Shown: piece by piece, positions 4,925 through 9,456 of the stretch
Numbering within the stretch: position 1 is the first letter of the stretch
Layout: the number at the start of each line of letters is the position of its first letter
Source: Sedimentisphaerales bacterium
GTDB taxonomy: Bacteria; Planctomycetota; Phycisphaerae; Sedimentisphaerales; SM23-30
NCBI GenBank assembly: GCA_030636065.1
Contig: DAOVXR010000041.1
Span: forward strand, 1-9,456
Direction of reading: 5' to 3'
DNA length: 9,456 bases
Translations under genes and position numbers: made by a program
Notes under the pieces: generated by a model
Seen by the model: only the letters and a program-made list of their open reading frames with translations
Told to the model about the DNA's origin: nothing
Database searches by the model: none

Positions 4925-6148
4925 TTAAAACCTACTACTGGTGTTTTTATTGCGCATTTTTTCCAGAGCTTGTATTACTTCTTTTATTTTCAATGCGGTT
5001 TTATATACCAGTATATTGTCGCGAATATTTGCGCCTTCCCGCAGGGACCGCTGGGGTACCGCGATCAATATTTTATGTCGATGAAACTGCTTTAGTACCT
5101 GACGCTTGTAAGCAAGGTATTCCGGGGTCCAGAACCCCACGATTTCCAACAGCACTTCCAGTCCGTCATCATGTCGGAATAAAAAATCAGGGACAAAAAC
5201 CTTCTGTCGCTCATGTAAAATTCCACCTTCCCGGACCAGCCGCCACCCATCACGGTGCGTACCGAATTTTCGCGCGAAATTTTCTTCCAGCCTGGAATCG
5301 AACTCTTCCGGCCCCGGCAGATGGCTGACAAACCCGTCTTTATCGGATAGTGCCAGTTTTGCCTGCCCCGACCAAGGTGTTTGCACAGTTGCGGTCATAC
5401 ACCAACCACTACAAGCCAGAAGAGCAGGCAGAAATCTGGCGAAATTAACGCCGTATCGACGGGTTTCACGCAAAATAGATGACGGTCCGGTAAGATGGAT
5501 AACATACTTGCTCTTCCCCACCAGTTCGATTTCATGCAGGAGCCGCGCCAGTTTGGCGTAACGCAGAATGGTCTTGAAATCCTCGGCGGCAGTTACGGTT
5601 ATACTTAACGCCCGATATAGGCAGGCTTGAAGCTGGGCAATATTATATCGCGACAGTAGTGCGGCGGCATCGGGATAACCCTCGAATTCTTCCAGACGCT
5701 GGAAGGACATAACATCGGAATAAAGATTCTGTTCGATTTCGTCCCAGGGAATTGTCAACCTGTCGGCTATTTGCTTTTTGATTTTATTTTCGTCGTTCTC
5801 GAAAAGACGGTCGCACTGCTTAACAAGGGGATGAAACCCGGCCGCCTCTGAAAATACGTCCAGTCGCAACCGCGACGAGCAGCCCTCGGTATCTTTCTGA
5901 AATGAGCTTTTGTCATCCAGCAGTTTACTGAATGCCTGAATGCGACGTAATGGGCAGTTTGGTTCGCCAAGTAAAATTGTTTCAACCTGTCTGTGCAATT
6001 CACGGCGCGGACGGCCGATCCCGTGCCGATACACCAGAAGCATACGCTCGGCATATTTCAGATAATGGCTGTGTTCTTTCCGCCTTAGACGATCAGGAAA
6101 GACTTGGCCATGTTTATATACGACGATGGAGTGTTCGCTCGTAAGCAT
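4925..6148 (-). CDS. bax1: Bax1-like nuclease (DUF790), partner of the XPB helicase
   Basis: A 407-residue protein with the features of DUF790/Bax1, the structure-dependent endonuclease that binds archaeal XPB and cuts DNA bubbles and forks. The start is set at ATG 6148 because the family begins with MLxSE-like sequence (here MLTSEHSIVV). Upstream in-frame codons to 6232 lie in the helicase gene and look like out-of-frame translation. N-terminal residues 1-120 carry the HGQVFPDRLR and GRPRREL segments; the middle is helical. The nuclease domain includes FDSRLEENFARKF (283-295) and a PD-(D/E)xK-like core: Pro320-Asp321, then Glu335 in EIVGFWTPEYL, the most recognisable family signature. Length fits the family. 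It overlaps the helicase gene by 35 bp, so both are made from one mRNA and coupled. Probably acts in excision-type repair or fork processing; activity is inferred from homology. Confidence 0.85.
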   Translation of the reverse strand: MLTSEHSIVVYKHGQVFPDRLRRKEHSHYLKYAERMLLVYRHGIGRPRRELHRQVETILLGEPNCPLRRIQAFSKLLDDKSSFQKDTEGCSSRLRLDVFSEAAGFHPLVKQCDRLFENDENKIKKQIADRLTIPWDEIEQNLYSDVMSFQRLEEFEGYPDAAALLSRYNIAQLQACLYRALSITVTAAEDFKTILRYAKLARLLHEIELVGKSKYVIHLTGPSSILRETRRYGVNFARFLPALLACSGWCMTATVQTPWSGQAKLALSDKDGFVSHLPGPEEFDSRLEENFARKFGTHRDGWRLVREGGILHERQKVFVPDFLFRHDDGLEVLLEIVGFWTPEYLAYKRQVLKQFHRHKILIAVPQRSLREGANIRDNILVYKTALKIKEVIQALEKMRNKNTSSRF

Positions 6149-7532
6149 CACTTTTGCGCCTTTTGCGGGAACGGTATATTTCTTTGGTATTTTCACATAC
6201 CACTTCATACAAAACCGCGCGGGCACTGCCAAACCGACGAAGTATTCGTCCGAGTCGCTGTTTTGCCTGCTTGGTTGAACTCTGGCCTCCGATAACCACT
6301 GCCACTTTTACTTCCGGCACATCAATGCCCTCGTCCAGTACCCGATTGGCAACCAGTACCGGAAGGTGCCCCCCGGCAAAACCATCCAGCACCGCTATTC
6401 GTTCTTTTTTGCGTGTGTGCGACAGTATTGTCGGCACCAGAAACCGCTGTGATACTTCAATAGCCATAGCGTTGGAACCGGCGAATACCAGAATGCTTTG
6501 GCCGTAGTGCAACCGAAATATATCCTCCAGTACCCGCAGTTTTTCAGCGGCTCGGTTTTCGACTGATTGCTTGATATAATACGCCTTCAGTGCCTGCCGG
6601 GCTTGCGGGTCTTCGCCGGTTTCGTTGCACAAATTTTTCCAGGCATAGCCCGGCTGTTCTTTTCGTCGGTTGATTATAAAACTCCGAATAAATCGGCTGC
6701 ATTCATCGTACGTCTTTTGTTCCTGTTCGCTCAATGCCACCGGAATACGTACCACGTCAAAATCCGCCAGAAAACTATCTTTGGCCTGCTTAAATGAAAG
6801 ACAATAATCTACCGGACCGATCAACCAGTCGAGGTCTTTGTGCAAGCCGTCGGATCGTTCCGGCGTGGCGGTTAATCCCATTCGGTAGCATGCCGTACTG
6901 AGGATTGCCGCTTCCCGTCGGCAGCGTCCGGGAAGATGATGTTCTTCATCGAATATCAACAGGCCGAATTTATCGCCCATTTTATCCATGTGAATATATG
7001 CGCTGTCGTAAGTGGTTACCGTAATCGGTTTCATATTGAACAGATTATCGCCTACTATTCCCGCGTCAAAATCGAATGCCCGCAGGATTCTGCGGTGCCA
7101 CTGATACATCAGGTCGCGTACCGGCACCGCGATCAGCGTCGCTATTTTTGTCCGGGCCATTGCCGCCAGTGCAACCTCGGTTTTCCCTGCCCCGGTCGGC
7201 ATTATTATTTGTCCTCGTCGTCCGTTTTCGTCCCAGGTGGCAAGGGCCTCCACCTGTTCAGGCCTTAGCTGAGGCAATTCCACTTTCGACAGAATAACCG
7301 TCCCCGGCCTGGCTACCTCATCCACAAACAACGAACCGAATTTTCCCCTCAGGAGCTTTTTCACCAGCGTATAGTGAATCGCACTGCATCGCCACGCTCC
7401 CACTCGATAATCCCAGTTCCAGTCCTGAGAATCATTAAGAACGGACAACTGCTCAACAGTTACACCCTTTAGCAGGAGTGTACCCTGATCAAACGATAGA
7501 TATAGTGGCTTGTCTGTTTCAATTTTGGCCAT
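6114..7532 (-). CDS. xpb: XPB/Rad25-family SF2 DNA helicase
   Basis: A 472-residue helicase of the XPB type found in archaea and scattered bacteria. Residues 1-85 correspond to the N-terminal damage-recognition-like domain. Walker A MPTGAGKT is at 111-118; the DEEHH box (motif II, DExH class) is at 195-199. Motif III GLTATPER is at 219-226. An inserted helical segment at about 265-335 occupies the place of the XPB thumb domain. Motif V (ANRVLDEGIDVPEV) is at 395-408 and motif VI (QRLGRILRR) at 425-433. XPB proteins carry Arg-Glu-Asp just after motif III; here the same place reads Arg226-Ser227-Asp228. No helicase residue essential for ATP hydrolysis appears missing. The ATG at 7532 has no Shine-Dalgarno site. 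It should unwind DNA with 3'-5' polarity and guide the overlapping Bax1 nuclease, in the cytoplasm. It diverges from ruvB. Confidence 0.9.
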   Translation of the reverse strand: MAKIETDKPLYLSFDQGTLLLKGVTVEQLSVLNDSQDWNWDYRVGAWRCSAIHYTLVKKLLRGKFGSLFVDEVARPGTVILSKVELPQLRPEQVEALATWDENGRRGQIIMPTGAGKTEVALAAMARTKIATLIAVPVRDLMYQWHRRILRAFDFDAGIVGDNLFNMKPITVTTYDSAYIHMDKMGDKFGLLIFDEEHHLPGRCRREAAILSTACYRMGLTATPERSDGLHKDLDWLIGPVDYCLSFKQAKDSFLADFDVVRIPVALSEQEQKTYDECSRFIRSFIINRRKEQPGYAWKNLCNETGEDPQARQALKAYYIKQSVENRAAEKLRVLEDIFRLHYGQSILVFAGSNAMAIEVSQRFLVPTILSHTRKKERIAVLDGFAGGHLPVLVANRVLDEGIDVPEVKVAVVIGGQSSTKQAKQRLGRILRRFGSARAVLYEVVCENTKEIYRSRKRRKSDAYERTLHRRI

Positions 7533-7599
7533 TAAAGAAAGACTAACATAAACTTGACAAAAGCTGAAAAAAAATCGATAATCTTTCTTGGCGACACCT
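7533..7599. promoter_or_regulatory. Divergent promoter region between xpb and ruvB
   Basis: Only 67 bp separate the two start codons, so promoters for both directions must overlap here. The ruvB promoter (7554-7582) is clear. For the helicase, TATGTT on the minus strand (7550-7545) is the best -10 candidate, 12 nt ahead of the ATG, with only a T-tract where the -35 should be. Competition or co-regulation of the two transcripts is a reasonable inference. No SOS (LexA) box of the E. coli or B. subtilis type is seen. Confidence 0.5.
7554..7582 (+). promoter_or_regulatory. Strong sigma70-type promoter of ruvB
   Basis: TTGACA (7554-7559, perfect) and GATAAT (7577-7582, five of six) are separated by the ideal 17 bp. 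The predicted transcription start is near 7589, leaving about 11 nt before the ATG at 7600 and no room for a ribosome binding site. Confidence 0.7.
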
Positions 7600-8661
7600 A
7601 TGGCAAGAGAACGAATTATTGACGCTGAATCACAAAGTTGTGACGAGGACCGTTACGACCTGGCTCTGCGTCCGCAGTCGCTGGACGAATGTATCGGCCA
7701 GGAAAAGCTGAAACAGAAGCTCTGTATCGCCTCGACTGCCGCCCAGCAGCGCGGCGAACCGATGGAACACATCCTGCTGCACGGGCCACCGGGACTGGGC
7801 AAAACGACTATCGCCCATGTCATCGCTCACGAGATGGATGCGCATCTGAAGACCAGTAGCGGCCCGGCACTTGTTCGGCCAGGCGATCTGATGGGTATTC
7901 TCACCAATCTGCAACGCGGCGATGTACTTTTCATCGATGAAATTCATCGCCTGCCCGCTATAGTCGAGGAATTCATCTACCCCGCTATGGAAGATTTCAA
8001 GGTCGATTTTACCGTTGACAGCGGTATGCACGCCAAGACCATCAACATCCCTTTACAACCTTTTACCTTGATCGGCGCCACTACCCGCGCCGGCCTTATC
8101 ACCGCTCCATTGCGTGCTCGTTTCGGTATTCAGCATCACCTGGAGTTCTGGTCTCAACAAGACCTTCGGCAGTGCATAGCCCGTTCAGCCGGACTCTTGA
8201 AAATCAATTGCCCCGAAGACGCCATAACCATCATCGGACAATGCAGCCGAGGTACCCCGCGAATCGCCAACCGTCTTTTACGCCGTGTTCGCGATTACGC
8301 CCAGGTTCATAACGACAGCAATGTTACGGTTGAATCGACCCATGCCGCTCTGCGTATCGAGGAAATTGACGAACTGGGACTGGACAATCTCGACCGCGCC
8401 TATCTGCGATGTCTGATAACCACTTATGACGGCGGCCCCGCCGGTATCGAAGCCCTCGCTGCCAGCCTCGGCGAAGAACGCGACACACTCGAAGATGTCG
8501 TCGAACCATACCTGTTACAAATTGGTTTTGTTGCCCGTACCCGCTCCGGCCGTATCGCCACCGTCGCCGCTTACAGCCATCTGAAACTACCCAAACCTGA
8601 AATACCCCAACCCAACACCTCTTCCGATAAAGAAAATAACGGTACTCCCGGTTTATTTTAA
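7600..8661 (+). CDS. ruvB: RuvB, Holliday junction branch-migration ATPase
   Basis: A 353-residue AAA+ motor that, with RuvA, drives Holliday junction branch migration during recombinational repair and hands junctions to RuvC. Walker A GPPGLGKTT is at 62-70, Walker B LFIDEIHRL at 110-118, sensor 1 IGATTRAG at 158-165. The arginine-finger region LRARFG is at 171-176 and sensor 2 RGTPRIANRLLRR at 217-229. The winged-helix DNA-binding domain ends in RTRSGRIAT (313-321). The N-terminus shows the family pattern LRPQSLDECIGQ. Beyond residue 330 is a 24-residue Pro/Asn/Ser-rich tail, slightly longer than usual. The start at 7600 fits the family; the in-frame TTG at 7588 would sit on the transcription start itself. 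No ruvA or ruvC is adjacent. It is probably essential to recombination together with distant ruvA/ruvC, and here neighbours the XPB-Bax1 repair pair. Confidence 0.95.
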   Translation: MARERIIDAESQSCDEDRYDLALRPQSLDECIGQEKLKQKLCIASTAAQQRGEPMEHILLHGPPGLGKTTIAHVIAHEMDAHLKTSSGPALVRPGDLMGILTNLQRGDVLFIDEIHRLPAIVEEFIYPAMEDFKVDFTVDSGMHAKTINIPLQPFTLIGATTRAGLITAPLRARFGIQHHLEFWSQQDLRQCIARSAGLLKINCPEDAITIIGQCSRGTPRIANRLLRRVRDYAQVHNDSNVTVESTHAALRIEEIDELGLDNLDRAYLRCLITTYDGGPAGIEALAASLGEERDTLEDVVEPYLLQIGFVARTRSGRIATVAAYSHLKLPKPEIPQPNTSSDKENNGTPGLF

Positions 8662-8688
8662 AACCAGCCTGTATGAAACTCCTGTGCT

Positions 8689-8717
8689 TTGCAATCCCTT
8701 TTTCTTTATGTTATCAT
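8689..8717 (+). promoter_or_regulatory. Candidate promoter of the MATE transporter gene
   Basis: TTGCAA (8689-8694, four of six) and TATCAT (8712-8717, five of six) are 17 bp apart. The predicted start lies at about 8724-8725, three or four bases before the ATG at 8728, so the mRNA would be leaderless or nearly so. The region is 28-56 bp after the ruvB stop, so read-through from ruvB is also possible. Confidence 0.5.
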
Positions 8718-8727
8718 AGTCCCCCCT

Positions 8728-9456
8728 ATGATTACGCATCTGAAAAAACGCTGGCAAGGCCCGGCCGGCTGCGCCGAGGTATTACGGTTGGCATTGCCCC
8801 TGATTGTCAGCACCAGTGCGTTCACTGTCCAGATGTTTGTGGATCGTGTTTTTCTTATGTGGCACTCCGCCGACGCCATGTCCGCCGCCCTCCAGGCCGG
8901 AACCACCGCCTTTACCTTTATAAGCTTCTTTTTCGGTACGGTTATTTATGTCAATACCTTTGTCGCCCAGTACACCGGCGCCCGCCACCCCCGACGTGTT
9001 GGTCCCGCTGTCTGGCAGGGCATTTATTTCTCACTCTTCTCCGGGGTAATACTCCTGATATTTCTGCCGTTGGCCCAGCCGATCTTCGACTGGGTCGGGC
9101 ATGATCCTGCCGTCCGCCGACATGAAATTATTTATTTTCGCATAATCTGTCTCAGCACCGTTCCTATGCTGACCGCTTCTGCCGTCTCCGGTTTTTTTAC
9201 CGGACAAGGAAAAACCACTACCGTAATGTATGTCCGTCTCGCCTCCACTTCACTAAACATCATCCTCGATTACTGCCTGATCTTCGGTAATTTCGGATTT
9301 CCCGCCCTTGGCGTCGCCGGCGCCGCCTGGGCCACCGTCTTTTCAAGTGCCTTCGCTGCCGCTTTATTCCTTATCCTTTTTATGAGCCGCCACAACCGCG
9401 TCAAATTCGCGTCGCTCAGCGGCTGCCGACCGGACTTCGACCTCTTTCGCAGGCTA
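8728..9456 (+). CDS. MATE-family multidrug/polyspecific efflux transporter, 3' truncated by window edge
   Basis: The frame from ATG 8728 stays open to the window end, giving 243 residues, about half of a typical MATE protein of around 450. The pattern is that of NorM-like MATE exporters, inner-membrane antiporters that expel cationic drugs and dyes using a Na+ or H+ gradient. Membrane helix 1 is at about 18-45 (LRLALPLIVSTSAF, then the family-like QMFVDRVFL). Helix 2 at 59-80 leads to the cytoplasmic VAQYTGARHPRRVG (79-92); helix 3 is at about 97-120 and helix 4 at about 134-156. The loop GQGKTTTV leads into helix 5 with the hallmark LNIILDYCLIFGNFG (176-190) and PALGVAGAAWATV (192-204), then helix 6. 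The substrate cannot be read from sequence. No Shine-Dalgarno site precedes the start. An overlapping out-of-frame open stretch (8673-9104) is not a gene. Confidence 0.9.
   Translation, partial: MITHLKKRWQGPAGCAEVLRLALPLIVSTSAFTVQMFVDRVFLMWHSADAMSAALQAGTTAFTFISFFFGTVIYVNTFVAQYTGARHPRRVGPAVWQGIYFSLFSGVILLIFLPLAQPIFDWVGHDPAVRRHEIIYFRIICLSTVPMLTASAVSGFFTGQGKTTTVMYVRLASTSLNIILDYCLIFGNFGFPALGVAGAAWATVFSSAFAAALFLILFMSRHNRVKFASLSGCRPDFDLFRRL

Noticed and set aside
6149..6232. An upstream-extended start for the Bax1-like nuclease.
   Set aside because: The extra 28 residues lie in the helicase gene and match nothing in the family, whereas ATG 6148 gives the typical N-terminus.
8673..9104. A 143-codon open frame overlapping the MATE gene.
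   Set aside because: It is Cys/Arg/Pro-rich out-of-frame translation of the MATE coding sequence, which is open in another frame from 8728 to the window end.

Overview
The window looks like chromosomal DNA of an uncultured bacterium, most plausibly from the Planctomycetota (Phycisphaerae-like) or a neighbouring lineage. This is inference. It rests on the type of uroporphyrinogen-decarboxylase-like protein at the left end, on GC-rich palindromic intergenic repeats, and on the bacterial RuvB and MATE proteins. No rRNA, tRNA or other taxonomic marker is present.

Layout. Bases 2-892 hold the 3' part of a URO-D/methyltransferase-superfamily gene (+ strand). Bases 893-1755 hold no gene but a lot of structure. 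On the minus strand there is a promoter-like pair, a highly folded segment and an intrinsic terminator, which together look like a complete small-RNA gene (about 936-1104). Next come a potential H-type pseudoknot (1224-1264), two to three copies of a GGCNNGCATGGCCCGGGCTAC repeat, a small palindrome and a candidate promoter. Bases 1756-4287 carry three tightly packed, overlapping + strand genes of unknown function in visibly AT-richer DNA. Bases 4288-4924 are degenerate, with a minus-strand HEPN-domain remnant, a heptamer tandem repeat and two palindromes. Bases 4925-7532 (minus strand) encode a Bax1-type (DUF790) nuclease and an XPB-family SF2 helicase that overlap by 35 bp. Diverging from the helicase is ruvB (7600-8661), followed by the first 243 codons of a MATE-family transporter (8728 to the window end).

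How the genes relate. The helicase and nuclease form the XPB-Bax1 unwinding and cutting machine known from archaea. Sharing a 67-bp divergent spacer with the branch-migration motor gene ruvB, they make a small DNA-repair locus. The three orphan genes are translationally coupled (4-bp ATGA overlap, then a 20-bp overlap) and probably work together. They sit between repeats and gene debris, as expected for an acquired cassette, but no sequence motif assigns them a function. ruvB and the MATE gene have good -35/-10 pairs so close to the start codon that their mRNAs should be nearly leaderless. The orphan operon instead uses ordinary Shine-Dalgarno sites.
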